Assembly: GCF_023238205.1 (NCBI RefSeq)
Contig: NZ_CP096660.1
Coordinates: forward strand, 124,001-188,000
From: Halorussus limi
GTDB taxonomy: Archaea > Halobacteriota > Halobacteria > Halobacteriales > Haladaptataceae
Direction: 5' to 3'
DNA: 64,000 bases
Part shown: positions 17,027-25,418 of the stretch, in pieces
Numbering within the stretch: the stretch's first letter is position 1
Layout of the letters: each line of letters opens with the position of its first letter
Notes under the pieces: model-generated
The model's input: the letters and a program-made list of their open reading frames with translations, nothing else
Database searches by the model: none
What the model was told of the DNA's origin: nothing
Translations under genes and position numbers: made by a program

Positions 17027-17356
17027 TCACCGAATATACGTCTCTACGGTCTCAACGACAGTATCGACGAATTCCTCCGTGACTCGGCCTTGCCACGTGA
17101 TCAGGTCCTCGGTACGAGGTGAGTGGATAGCCCACGGGGAAACGAACGACTCCTGTGGGACACCACCAGTCTCCCAAACGTCAGACTGTAACGAAATCGA
17201 ATCGGAGTACTTCTTCGTCGAAATAGCGACAGCCACATATTGCTCTTCACCGAATGGATGCGATTTATTGTTGACGATCAGCCACGGTCGTTGGCTGTCT
17301 TCGCCCAACTTGAACGGGTCCGAACTCCGGACGACATCCCCTCGTTCCGGTTGCAT
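17027..17356 (-). CDS. MazF/PemK-like toxin
   Basis: A 109-residue protein with the MazF/PemK beta-barrel pattern: RGDVVRSSDPFKLGEDSQRP near the N-terminus (the GDVV and WLIV strands), YVAVAISTKK, QSDVWETGGVPQESFVSPW and a final helix VDTVVETVETYI. Bacterial members are sequence-specific RNases that cut mRNA. It starts directly after the stop of the upstream winged-helix gene, with no gap, so the two form a toxin-antitoxin operon that could stabilise the element. Confidence 0.75.
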   Translation of the reverse strand: MQPERGDVVRSSDPFKLGEDSQRPWLIVNNKSHPFGEEQYVAVAISTKKYSDSISLQSDVWETGGVPQESFVSPWAIHSPRTEDLITWQGRVTEEFVDTVVETVETYIR

Positions 17357-17719
17357 CTATTCGTCTCGCTCGCTGGGATGGGTTTCGTCCGGAGTGGCTG
17401 TGTCCCACTCTTCGGGATCGATTCCTCCATCACCCTCATCAAGCCGTTCAGTAATCGAATGAAGGGTATAGGCGTCCGCTACCCGGTCGAGATCGTTCGT
17501 TATCGCCCAGTACTCTCCCTTATGCCTGACAAGATTGCGTTGTTTCAGCCGTGAGAGGGCTGTTCCGACTGTATTCGGATCTTCGTCGGTGCCAGTAGCG
17601 ATTTCCGAGCGAGTGAACGCCTTATCCCGGTTCGCGTACAGATACGTGAGTATCTGTTCTGGCACGCTCGGACCGCTTGGGAGTTCCCCGCTCTCAAACT
17701 CCTCGATGCGAACAGGCAT
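17357..17719 (-). CDS. winged-helix antitoxin, partner of MazF-like toxin
   Basis: About 120 residues. A winged-helix domain occupies the middle: PEQILTYLYANRDKAFTRSE, IATGTDEDPNTVGTALSRLK and wing LVRHKGEYWAITNDLDR; the acidic tail (IDPEEWDTATPDETHPSERDE) could wrap the toxin. The start at 17719 (MPVRIEEFES) is preferred over 17749. The use of a MarR/winged-helix rather than an AbrB-type antitoxin with a MazF toxin is a haloarchaeal arrangement. It likely represses its own promoter. Confidence 0.7.
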   Translation of the reverse strand: MPVRIEEFESGELPSGPSVPEQILTYLYANRDKAFTRSEIATGTDEDPNTVGTALSRLKQRNLVRHKGEYWAITNDLDRVADAYTLHSITERLDEGDGGIDPEEWDTATPDETHPSERDE

Positions 17720-17893
17720 ATGCTGTACTTGACGTGCCAACGTAATCAATGTACGGGTGTACTCTTAGTGACGCAAGTTGAGGAAGAAGATCCAGGGATA
17801 CGACGCCAAAGACGACGATAACGCATGGCGTACACCCATATCAGTATGGTTGCATCTGAATGGGCATGAAGAATCACGTATAGGAGATGAATC

Positions 17894-18025
17894 ATGAGCG
17901 CGAGGGACGCTCTTAATCCACCAACAGAGGTCCGAGTAGTCGACGATTTCGCGGCTAGGCTGACGCCGTCGTCAGCACCAGACTTACTCACCTCGTCTCC
18001 TCCACTCGCTACTACTCTCTATTAA
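17894..18025 (+). CDS. possible 43-residue ORF
   Basis: A short frame MSARDALNPPTEVRVVDD... preceded by GGAG 8-9 bases before the ATG. It is compositionally coding-like but has no recognised family, and the rest of the spacer 17720-18135 shows no other gene. Confidence 0.25.
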   Translation: MSARDALNPPTEVRVVDDFAARLTPSSAPDLLTSSPPLATTLY

Positions 18026-18135
18026 CGTGACGGGACTGCCTAGTCTCGCCAGTACAAATAGGTTGCTTGCACATGGGTTGTGTATAGTGCGTTAGATGTG
18101 GATGCTCTCTTGAGCGTGGGTGCTGACGGGCATCC

Positions 18136-19062
18136 CTATGTGTGGGCTGACGACGCTGTCACTCGCTGTGTCGAGGTGTGCTTCGAGAGGAATGCGTCGT
18201 GTTGTTTGAGCATACGTCCATGCCGGTCATGGTCAAAGAACGTCACCGTGCCTTGCGAGAGTTGTTCAAGCCGCCTGCAGGCTCGGTACACCTGCTTCCA
18301 CGCGAGGCGTTCATCACACGCCGTCGAGAGTAATGATTTGAGCGAGTCCGCAGTCTTCAACAGTTGACCTTTCGGGGTGGTGGTCGACCACTCCTCCCAA
18401 TGCTCGAAAAGCACGACTGCACGCCGATCACTCGCCGTTACGTGGTCGTCCAAAGCATCTTCACCGATTGTCGCGAGGCGTTCAATTGGCGTCCACTCAT
18501 CCGTCGGTTGCTGGTCACTCGTAGTGGACGAGGAGTCGCCTGTGTTAACGCTATCTTCGAGGTCCGCGATGTCGTCGTTCGCGCTCTCGATTCCCATGCC
18601 AAGCGCGTCCAAACGCTTCTCATGGCTGGTCTGGTGGGCCTCGAGGTCCTCGACGCGGTTTTCGAGAGTTGAAATCTGCTCGTCCTTCGCCGTGAGTGCT
18701 GATTCGAGTTCCTCGATGCGGTCAACGTACTGGGAATCCTCTTCAGGATGGTCAAATGACTGTGTAGTATCTTCTTGACTATGGGAATTGTAGGCGTCTG
18801 TGCGGCCGGCATTCGCATTAGATTCCTGTGTGATTTCTTCGATGGTAGAATCTTGCTCGGTCTGCTTGCGTGCTTGGCGCTCGCTCTGGAGGTCACTCCG
18901 GAGTTCCTCAATCACGGTTTTTTGGCGGTCTATGGTTGCTTGTTGGTCTTCGAGGTCGCCTTGGAGGCCTTGGACCTCGGTGTAGAGGTGGCGGATCTCC
19001 TCGGTGAGTTCCGCGATAGTCATTGTAGACACAGATGTCTCGGAGTCTATTTCAGACGGCAT
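18136..19062 (-). CDS. long coiled-coil protein of haloarchaeal plasmids
   Basis: A 308-residue protein: an N-terminal coiled coil (about 15-80, repeated heptads such as LTEEIRHLYTEVQGLQGDLE), a spacer, a second coiled coil (about 112-165, RIEELESALTAKDEQISTLE), then a globular helical C-terminus (about 190-300, ASDRRAVVLFEHWEEWSTTT ... ACRRLEQLSQGTVTFFDHD) that looks like a winged helix. Such proteins are common on haloarchaeal plasmids and proviruses; function unknown, perhaps segregation or regulation. An internal start at 19023 (MTIAELTEE) is possible. Confidence 0.7.
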   Translation of the reverse strand: MPSEIDSETSVSTMTIAELTEEIRHLYTEVQGLQGDLEDQQATIDRQKTVIEELRSDLQSERQARKQTEQDSTIEEITQESNANAGRTDAYNSHSQEDTTQSFDHPEEDSQYVDRIEELESALTAKDEQISTLENRVEDLEAHQTSHEKRLDALGMGIESANDDIADLEDSVNTGDSSSTTSDQQPTDEWTPIERLATIGEDALDDHVTASDRRAVVLFEHWEEWSTTTPKGQLLKTADSLKSLLSTACDERLAWKQVYRACRRLEQLSQGTVTFFDHDRHGRMLKQHDAFLSKHTSTQRVTASSAHT

Positions 19063-19393
19063 GCTGGCTCACCACCGATTCACTGACTGCATTGGGACCT
19101 GAGAGAGATTGGCGAGGCGATTCAGCTAGTCGTGCGGGGGATTCAAGTCCCCGCGTCGTGATTGCGTACATGGCTTCCGTACCAGACTTACGGAGGCTCA
19201 CGCGGATCCGATGGCCTAACATCGGGGTCCGCTTCTTAGAGGATCCATCAGCGAGCGACAGGTCCGTGTGTAGCTTCCGTAATACTCCATTTGCATGGGG
19301 GTGCGATAAATCTTGGTCATTTTTGGCTCACTTGGGCCAATTATAACCAATAAACTTTCATATTCTCATTCGCCGGCAGTATTCAACAAGAGA
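19063..19393. other. intergenic, tRNA-T-arm-like hairpin, no gene
   Basis: Spacer between the divergent coiled-coil and repressor genes. It contains GCGGGG-GATTCAAGT-CCCCGC (about 19124-19144), which looks like a tRNA T-arm but has one base too many in the loop and no cloverleaf around it. Both promoters should lie here. Confidence 0.4.
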
Positions 19394-19690
19394 GTGTCTG
19401 ACGTGCCAGGGAACGTAGATTGGGAAAATAGTGCTACACGACCAGTTTTGAATCTCCTTGATGAGTCTAATGTAGCCATCTCGCCGGGCGGAATAACCCT
19501 GAATCTGGAACAACAGATGCAGCGACCGCCTTCCCGTTCGACAGTTACGAGGGCGATTGAGCAATTACTGAAGAGAGAGCTAATCGAAAAACCTGACGAG
19601 AGCAAGACCTACTATCGGATCACAGAGAAAGGTCGGCAGTATCTCGCTGGAGATCTCGACATAGGAGAATTAGAAGGCGACGAAAAGTGA
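19394..19690 (+). CDS. phi-H1-repressor-like winged-helix regulator
   Basis: A 98-residue winged-helix protein with DWENSATRPVLNLLDESNVA, RSTVTRAIEQLLKRELIEKP and wing KTYYRITEKGRQYLAGDLDIGEL. It matches the haloarchaeal phi-H1-repressor-like family, small DNA-binding regulators first known from a halovirus. Start: GTG at 19394 (VSDVPGNVDW), with GTG 19403 as alternative; the frame upstream is not conserved-looking. It probably controls element genes and is a candidate binder of the TTAACCA/TGGTTAA repeats, which is inference. Confidence 0.75.
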   Translation: MSDVPGNVDWENSATRPVLNLLDESNVAISPGGITLNLEQQMQRPPSRSTVTRAIEQLLKRELIEKPDESKTYYRITEKGRQYLAGDLDIGELEGDEK

Positions 19691-19710
19691 AAGTCACACA
19701 GTAAGACAAC

Positions 19711-19929
19711 TTGACCCTCAACCAAGAGGAATCAAGGCGTCTTAAGCTTTCGGCGGATGCGTATGATCCTCTTGACGCTCCGGGCGTGTGGCACCGACAC
19801 GTTGCCTTCGGTGAAGTCGATACCACTGCGTTCGTCGTCGGAGACCAGGACCTGTCCGCCGTCGGCCGTAACACTGTCGAAAAACTAGTCGAGGGGTCCT
19901 TGACGAACGTGACGGTCCTACGACGTTAG
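19711..19929 (+). CDS. possible 72-residue hypothetical protein
   Basis: A frame from a TTG start, LSADAYDPLDAPGVWHRHVA then AFVVGDQDLSAVGRNTVEKL, with coding-like third-position GC. No family recognised. It may be a fragment of a larger protein; the flanks (to 20099) show no further coding. Confidence 0.3.
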   Translation: MTLNQEESRRLKLSADAYDPLDAPGVWHRHVAFGEVDTTAFVVGDQDLSAVGRNTVEKLVEGSLTNVTVLRR

Positions 19930-20099
19930 TCGTTGCCCAAAGCAATGCACTCAGGATGGCTCTCCCGGTAGTCATCGGTGACAGTCCGGCCGAGTAAACG
20001 AGGTTGTGGCTGCGCGCGCAGCGAAGCGAGCACGGAGCGGTGGGTGGGGAGGCGGGCGATGGGTGGATGGTATCGAAAAAGAAGGAACCGTCTGTTCCG

Positions 20100-21122
20100 C
20101 TACCCCAGTCTTACTCCGTCGCGCTCATGTTTGAGCACGACCGCGGGCGCTGCTCGGCCGTACCGGGCTTCGTAGGCATCATGCAATTCACGGGAGTACC
20201 GCGCAACCACACCCTTGGAGGTCGGACACACCCTGCTCGCCGCTTCTGCCACCTCCGCTTGAGTCACAGTCTTTCCATCGGTCAACCGATCTGCCGCGTA
20301 CACAGCCGCCCCAGCCACAGCCACTCGCGACGTGCCTGGTCCGACTGGCTCAACGTCCGCCAGCTCAAGCAGATGTCGTCCAACTCGTGCGAACTCCAAG
20401 ACCGTCTCCACGTCCAGTCCATCGAACTCGGCCAACACGTCGTCCAACGCCTCGCCCTGCACCGGCGCATACTCATTCACCACCTCACACTCGATCCGTA
20501 TCTTCCGCGCGGCCGCGCACGCTCGCTCATGCGTCGACTTCGCGTACTCCGCAACCACCTCCGTCTCCCGAGGGAACCCTGCCCGTCGCGCCGCCAACAA
20601 CACTGCGCCCGCCGCCAGCGACTCCCAGGCCATCCGCCCGCCCGGCAATCGCCGCTCAGCCGCCTGCTTAACTAGTATCCCAGCATCCGCACACACGTAC
20701 GTTGGGAGTCCGACGTTCTCACCGACGCTTTGGACGTCCCGAAGCGCCTCATTCAATCGCCGGTCGCGCGCCTCCATCCGCTTGTCCAACCGCCGAAGCC
20801 GCCCAAGCCGCCGCTTTTTCTCCGCCGAAAGTGGCCGACCACGTCCATCTGTCCCGAGATTGAACTGTGACCCGAGTCCCTGCCCAACCCGGAACACCGT
20901 CGTCGGCTCAACCGCCCATTCGACGGGACCGCCACGCCGCCGCGGCCCGTGCGCACTCGGCGACACACCCTGATCGATGTCGTCCGTCCGAACTACCAAT
21001 CCACAGTCGTCACACACCGTCTCGATACCGCCCGCAACGAGTTGGCCCTTACATTCCGGGCACTCACTCATGTCTACCGCACTATACGAACCTTCATTAC
21101 CGAAGCTGTCGCTAGTACTCAT
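20100..21122 (-). CDS. divergent transcription initiation factor IIB (TFB)
   Basis: A 340-residue TFB homologue. A zinc ribbon CPECKGQLVAGGIETVCDDCG (C21, C24, C37, C40) is followed by a B-finger-like region with RRRGGPVEWA, then two cyclin repeats (about 125-215 and 230-325) with LAAGAVLLAARRAGFPRE and VAVAGAAVYAADRLTDGKTV. TFB recruits RNA polymerase to TATA/BRE promoters. It is Arg-rich and clearly diverged from housekeeping TFBs, an element-borne orphan that could redirect transcription to element promoters. It is transcribed alone, opposite to its neighbours. Confidence 0.9.
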   Translation of the reverse strand: MSTSDSFGNEGSYSAVDMSECPECKGQLVAGGIETVCDDCGLVVRTDDIDQGVSPSAHGPRRRGGPVEWAVEPTTVFRVGQGLGSQFNLGTDGRGRPLSAEKKRRLGRLRRLDKRMEARDRRLNEALRDVQSVGENVGLPTYVCADAGILVKQAAERRLPGGRMAWESLAAGAVLLAARRAGFPRETEVVAEYAKSTHERACAAARKIRIECEVVNEYAPVQGEALDDVLAEFDGLDVETVLEFARVGRHLLELADVEPVGPGTSRVAVAGAAVYAADRLTDGKTVTQAEVAEAASRVCPTSKGVVARYSRELHDAYEARYGRAAPAVVLKHERDGVRLG

Positions 21123-21727
21123 TGCTGTTTAGTTCCGAAGGCGCTCCTCCTACGGCGTCTTCTCCGAGAGACTCACTCCTACCTGAGTCACAACTCTACA
21201 CCATCCTACGGCTCGTCTACTACGTTCTCGCTCGCGCCTTCAGTGCAGTCTGGGCGCGAGCGAGAACGACACGCGAGCCCACACAATCAAACACGCGCGC
21301 CGTCTCGCCCGGAGCGAGCGGCCAGGTTTAAGCCGTTTTCGCGTCCGTCGACCAGCGGGAGACGCAACCGAAAGCGCGCTTAATGCTGGCGTCGAAACCA
21401 CACGCCCGGACCGGTGACCGAGCGGTGCGTATCGGTCACCGCACGCCCGGACTGGTCGGTCGCGAGCGACGCGGAGGTCTCGTGAGCGAAGCGAACGAGA
21501 CATCGGTGAGCTTGCTCACCGGCAGGCGGCACGCGGCGCGCGGGTGGACGGGTTCGATCAACTGCATCAGCGCTCTCGCAATGGAGTATCGCCACTACCG
21601 TACTCACAGGTCGTTTACAGCGAGAATAGTTCTTAGATTCCCGGACGTATCGCTCTGTGGCGGCGTTGGCGTAGATTAAAGCAGATGGGCTAGATACGTA
21701 GTGTATGCTTGAGTCCGTCGTTGGTGA
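21123..21727. other. intergenic between TFB and CPBP genes; repeats, no gene
   Basis: GC-rich spacer with overlapping frames on both strands but no recognisable product. It carries the 9-bp hairpin at 21413-21440 and a near-direct repeat CACGCCCGGACCGGT (21401-21415)/CACGCCCGGACTGGT (21442-21456). Confidence 0.4.
21413..21440. repeat. 9-bp-arm hairpin GGTGACCGA/TCGGTCACC
   Basis: Perfect inverted repeat with a 10-base loop, embedded between two copies of CACGCCCGGAC(C/T)GGT. Could be a regulator site or a terminator for neither neighbour; role unknown. Confidence 0.4.
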
Positions 21728-22534
21728 GTGGCTGGCAGGTCTTCGTGCGGGCACCTGCGGTTTGTCGTCGGGACGTGGGCGGTCAGCCTAATGTTCTATT
21801 TCGTACTGCCACGGTATCTGTTTCGAGCCCAATGGCTGTTCGCGGACATAACCGGAATCGACCTGTTTGGAACACGGAGTACACAGACACCAGCAGTTCG
21901 CGCTCTAGACAGGGATTCACCGGAGCCGTATACGACCGCAGACTTGGTGAAGATGGAAGATCGTGAGACGACAACGGCACACGAGCACGCTCAAAGAATG
22001 CTCGAATCGTGTGTCGTCGCCCCGACGGTAGAGGAGGCCGTGTTTCGCGGGCTTCCGTTACTTATCGCTACGATGCTCACAGGACATGTTGTGGCGGTCC
22101 TCCTCGTTGCAAATGCAGTATGGGCGTACCTGCACGTCGTGTACGGGCGAGCAACTCACATGGTGCCACATTTTCTCGGCGGGCTTTTGTCGGTGTATCT
22201 CTGGTTGCACGGACTGGGCATCCTTGCGGTCATCGTCCACGCGATGCACAATCTTGCTGTGTTAGTATTCCTCCTTGGAACGGACATGAAACAGCGTCGC
22301 AATCAAAAGGTGTTCTCACCGGGCGAGGAATATGAGGTCACAGTCAGTAGAGGTCTCCCCGACGACCGGAAGCTGTCTGAAGCAGAGACGGCGGATGGGC
22401 GTACGCTCAGAGTCGCGGATGTCATCCCTGACGAAGAGTGTCGAGTCCGGGTTGCAGCAAAGCTCGGGTGGACTGGATATGCATATCCGCTTGCACGGTC
22501 GGACGAAGACAAGTGGCAGGAGAGAACTGACTAG
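21728..22534 (+). CDS. CPBP-family intramembrane metalloprotease
   Basis: A 268-residue membrane protein with the CAAX-protease/bacteriocin-processing (CPBP) signature: VEEAVFRGLPLL (Glu-Glu-x3-Arg), NAVWAYLHVVYGRATH with His in the next helix, and IVHAMHNLAVLVFLL. These Glu/His residues bind zinc in the membrane. The C-terminal ~60 residues are a soluble tail. The start is uncertain: the GTG at 21728 is the first in frame, but a more natural beginning MLESVVGEWLAGLRAG lies in another frame at 21704, as if one base were gained or lost near 21755. Substrate unknown; some relatives give bacteriocin immunity. Confidence 0.75.
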   Translation: MAGRSSCGHLRFVVGTWAVSLMFYFVLPRYLFRAQWLFADITGIDLFGTRSTQTPAVRALDRDSPEPYTTADLVKMEDRETTTAHEHAQRMLESCVVAPTVEEAVFRGLPLLIATMLTGHVVAVLLVANAVWAYLHVVYGRATHMVPHFLGGLLSVYLWLHGLGILAVIVHAMHNLAVLVFLLGTDMKQRRNQKVFSPGEEYEVTVSRGLPDDRKLSEAETADGRTLRVADVIPDEECRVRVAAKLGWTGYAYPLARSDEDKWQERTD

Positions 22535-22682
22535 CACTTTTGGAACGCTCGAAAAGTGCGGAATGGCGATAGATGAGTCCTTGCTTAATGCAATATCGCC
22601 ACGCTACGCCAGCGCATTTAGATTCACGAAACTATAGCACCGATACCCGGCCTTTTTGTTATCTGTCTTGGATGTCTGGCCT

Positions 22683-23098
22683 GTGAGCCACAATCATGCT
22701 GATCCAGATGCTACTGGACAACTCCATCACGTCGAACTCGATGCCTCCGACCTTGACGCATCGGTAGCTTTCTGGGGCTGGTTACTCGACGAACTCGGAT
22801 ACGAGGTGAACAACAACTGGGACAGCGGTCGTTCATGGATCAATGGACGACGTACGTTGTACTCGTACAGGCCGACAACGCAGACCACCCATTTGACCGA
22901 CAAACGGCTGGACTGAACCACCTCGCATTCCACGCTGGCTCTCGCGAGCAGGTCGACGAACTCACCGTGGGTATTCACGAGCGTACAGATGCAACCCTTC
23001 TCTACGGGGATCGCCATCCCTACACTGGCGGCTACTACGCGCTCTACTGAGAAGATCCAGAAGGAATGAAAGTCGAGGTCGTCGCCCCTGAAGAATAG
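22683..23098 (+). pseudogene. VOC/glyoxalase-superfamily protein, frameshift and stop
   Basis: From a GTG at 22683 one frame reads LHHVELDASDLDASVAFWGW, DELGYEVNNNWDSGRSW; near 22850 the match moves to the next frame: TYVVLVQADNADHPFDRQTA, GLNHLAFHAGSREQVDELT, YTGGYYALY. A TGA at 23048-23050 then interrupts EDPEGMKVEVVAPEE, which ends at 23098. Together this is one vicinal-oxygen-chelate domain of about 135 residues, killed by a frameshift and a nonsense change. Confidence 0.8.
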
Positions 23099-23164
23099 GA
23101 CATGCTATCTGGTACGCTCTGATACTTCGATCGCACCGAGCGCGTTTACTCATGGGGCTTCGTT

Positions 23165-23206
23165 TTAACCAACACTCACAAAGAAGTAGGCCAGATTGTT
23201 GGTTAA
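23165..23206. repeat. 42-bp inverted repeat TTAACCA/TGGTTAA, copy 3
   Basis: TTAACCAACACTC (23165-23177) and GATTGTTGGTTAA (23194-23206), the cleanest copy. It lies at the outer edge of the replication-origin region. Confidence 0.6.
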
Positions 23207-23414
23207 GTTCTTGTCCGAGTGTTTGCTCTTGTTGACGGAGTCAGTCCTCGCTTTATTGTGGTAGTTGAGCACTCCTTGGTGGCAGTATAGGTTTACTGGA
23301 AATGGTGGGGTTCGGCCGTAATGGCAGTTACGCTGGAACAGTATCGTTATCCGCGACGGGACTGAATTTCCAAATAAGATTCGAGTTGTATTCTCGTGAT
23401 GATATGGAGGACAC

Positions 23415-23769
23415 ACACCGTCTCGCAAGTGTCAGCCGGTAATAGGGCAGGTCACATTTTTTGCTCTTACTCGGTTGGTTGCCTCCCATTGTATTCTCTA
23501 TTTGTGCAGTATAGCGGTTATTCCGTGCAATAATAGCGGATATACACTTGCGAGACGGTGTGTTCAGGCTAGCTAGTAAATAGCAATTTTTATTTAGATA
23601 GTGAAGTAGTTACACTTGCGAGATGGTGTGTGGTCTTGTTCAAACAAGCAACCCCAAACGGTTCTGTAGTCTCACCTCTTCTGCGGTTACACTTGCGACG
23701 CGGTGTGTGTGTCTGAACTTCGGTTAATCTCTTCCAGTCAACCCTACCGTTACACTTGCGAGACGGTGT
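23415..23769. other. replication origin: iteron array beside orc1
   Basis: Five copies of the 18-mer ACACTTGCGAGACGGTGT: 23415-23432 (reverse), 23544-23561, 23612-23629 (one change), 23689-23706 (two changes) and 23752-23769. AT-rich stretches between the first three (about 23433-23543 and 23570-23611) could serve as the unwinding element. The array adjoins the 3' end of an Orc1/Cdc6 gene; three partial copies stand on its promoter side. Such clusters are origin recognition boxes for the neighbouring Orc1. The box is unlike the common chromosomal haloarchaeal ORB as I remember it, so it is likely specific to this replicon. Confidence 0.75.
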
Positions 23770-23812
23770 CTCTGTCCGACTTACCTACCAAAATCCATCT
23801 TCGGATACAGGA

Positions 23813-25069
23813 CTATCGCCAGTTGTCGAACCGACTATCAGATACGAGGACCTCTTTCACGATATCTGTCTCTTCGAGCAACCGATGTTCCTTGTACATT
23901 CCCTTTCCTCGACCACGACTCGTCCGCTCTGCTTGAATCACGTTCAAGAAGTCTTGTTCTTCGAGGAGCTCCCCAACACGGCGCTCTGAGAGACAGTCCA
24001 TATCGATTTGGCCCGTGATTTGCTCGTACGCGTTGTAGATGCTCCGAGTTGAGTGACCGTCCGAATCGGTTTTCTCCGTAAGTAGTGTGAGCGCAAGCAG
24101 AATCGCTTTCCCCTGTGGCGGCGTCCCACGTATCAACTCGTTAAACCGGTCCATCTCAGCCCGCTCTTTTCCTGCATAGACGTGTTCTTCCGTTACCTTC
24201 TCCTTGTCCTGCTCTCGGGCGACCTTCCCAGCATTCCGGAATGTGGACATGGCTTTGCGAGCGTCCCCATGTTCCTTTGCACAGAGGGCCGCACAAAGCG
24301 GAATCACGTCTTCGCTCAGAACCTCATCTTTGAATGCATCCTTTCGTTTTCGGAGTATTTCACGAAGCTGGTTCGCGTCGTAGGGTTTGAACACGATATC
24401 CTCGTACTGGAAGCTGCTCTTGACGCGCTCACTTAATGTGTCGGAATAGTCTATCTTGTTGCTGACCCCGATGACGCCGATGGAGGTGTTGGTGACGTTG
24501 TTGTCCTCACCAGCACGTGAGAGGTTCCGCAGAATTTCATCGGATTTCAGCTTGTCAATCTCGTCCAGAATGAAGAACACCACGTCACACTGTTGCTCTA
24601 CGACTTCCCAGAGTCGGTCATAGTAGTCACCAGTTCCAAGACCCTTTTCCGGCACCGAAACTCCCGTTATTTCTTCGTCGTTGAATTTCCGGGCGAGTGT
24701 CTTGACAGCCTCTGCTTCGGTACTCCGAGTTCCACAGTCGATTCGAATCGTCTCAACATCAATGTTCTCGCGGGCGGCCTCGGTTGAGAGTCGTTGCGTG
24801 ATGTGGCGAGCAATGAGTGACTTCCCGGTTCCGGTCTTGCCATAGATTATGAGGTGTGTCGGTGGGCTGTTGAAGAGGACCGGATTGATGGCGCTCGCCA
24901 TGCGGCTGATATGCTCGTCTCGACCGACGATTCGCTCGGTGCTTTCTGGGACGTGGTCCACGTCGAGGAGTTTCTCGCGTTGAAATATTTTGTCCTCGTA
25001 GATGAACACAGGATCCCGTTCGCTCTCGTCTGGTGGGGCCGATTGATTGGATGTCGTCTCGTCGTCCAT
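23813..25069 (-). CDS. Orc1/Cdc6 replication initiator
   Basis: A 418-residue AAA+ initiator. Walker A GKTGTGKSL at about residues 77-85, Walker B VVFFILDEIDKL, sensor-1 region IGVIGVSNKIDYSD, sensor-2 GDARKAMSTFRNAG and a C-terminal winged helix (STRSIYNAYEQITGQIDMDC onward, with SERRVGELLEEQDFL). It binds origin repeats and loads the helicase. Start at ATG 25067-25069 (MDDETTSN); the frame extends to 25108. Flanked on both sides by the ACACTTGCGA repeats, so it is an autonomous replicon's initiator now in a chromosomal context, or part of a composite replicon. Confidence 0.93.
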   Translation of the reverse strand: MDDETTSNQSAPPDESERDPVFIYEDKIFQREKLLDVDHVPESTERIVGRDEHISRMASAINPVLFNSPPTHLIIYGKTGTGKSLIARHITQRLSTEAARENIDVETIRIDCGTRSTEAEAVKTLARKFNDEEITGVSVPEKGLGTGDYYDRLWEVVEQQCDVVFFILDEIDKLKSDEILRNLSRAGEDNNVTNTSIGVIGVSNKIDYSDTLSERVKSSFQYEDIVFKPYDANQLREILRKRKDAFKDEVLSEDVIPLCAALCAKEHGDARKAMSTFRNAGKVAREQDKEKVTEEHVYAGKERAEMDRFNELIRGTPPQGKAILLALTLLTEKTDSDGHSTRSIYNAYEQITGQIDMDCLSERRVGELLEEQDFLNVIQAERTSRGRGKGMYKEHRLLEETDIVKEVLVSDSRFDNWR

Positions 25070-25113
25070 GCTTGTACACTCTAGTATGGCGCCAATAAAA
25101 CTAACCAACTACA

Positions 25114-25219
25114 TCGCAAGTGTATACGCCGGAAATGGCACTATCTGACGTCCCTAGAACATTTTTAGAATCCAAGACCCACCCGGTCGCAAGTGTAATC
25201 GGGCACCGTCTCGCAAGTG
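25114..25219. repeat. three origin repeats upstream of orc1
   Basis: TCGCAAGTGTA (25114-25124), TCGCAAGTGTAA (25187-25198) and CACCGTCTCGCAAGTG (25204-25219), all in reverse orientation relative to most copies at 23544-23769. Their place in the orc1 promoter suggests autoregulation as well as origin binding. Confidence 0.65.
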
Positions 25220-25418
25220 AAAACAAAAACACTAAATTACGACTGTCGCTTTGAAGCACATTCCTCGCGCAAGTCCGATAGGTATCTACTAAGCAAAACA
25301 ACTAGTTGGACAGAAGTATCGCCGCCCCCAATTTTCACAACCGTGACAGAAATGCTGGTGTTCTTGTTAGTTACGTTCATAGCACTAGCTAATGGATGAG
25401 CCGTAATCATCGCAACCG

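Noticed and set aside
19120-19150. tRNA 3' end or attachment site (GCGGGGGATTCAAGTCCCCGC)
   Set aside because: The T-loop is one base too long, the G53-C61 pair is missing and no matching acceptor or anticodon arm exists within 90 bp. No second copy was found as an attachment repeat.
23415-23769. CRISPR array from the regularly recurring ACACTTGCGAGACGGTGT
   Set aside because: Spacing is irregular (about 50-115 bp), one copy is inverted, and no cas gene is near; origin iterons next to orc1 fit better.
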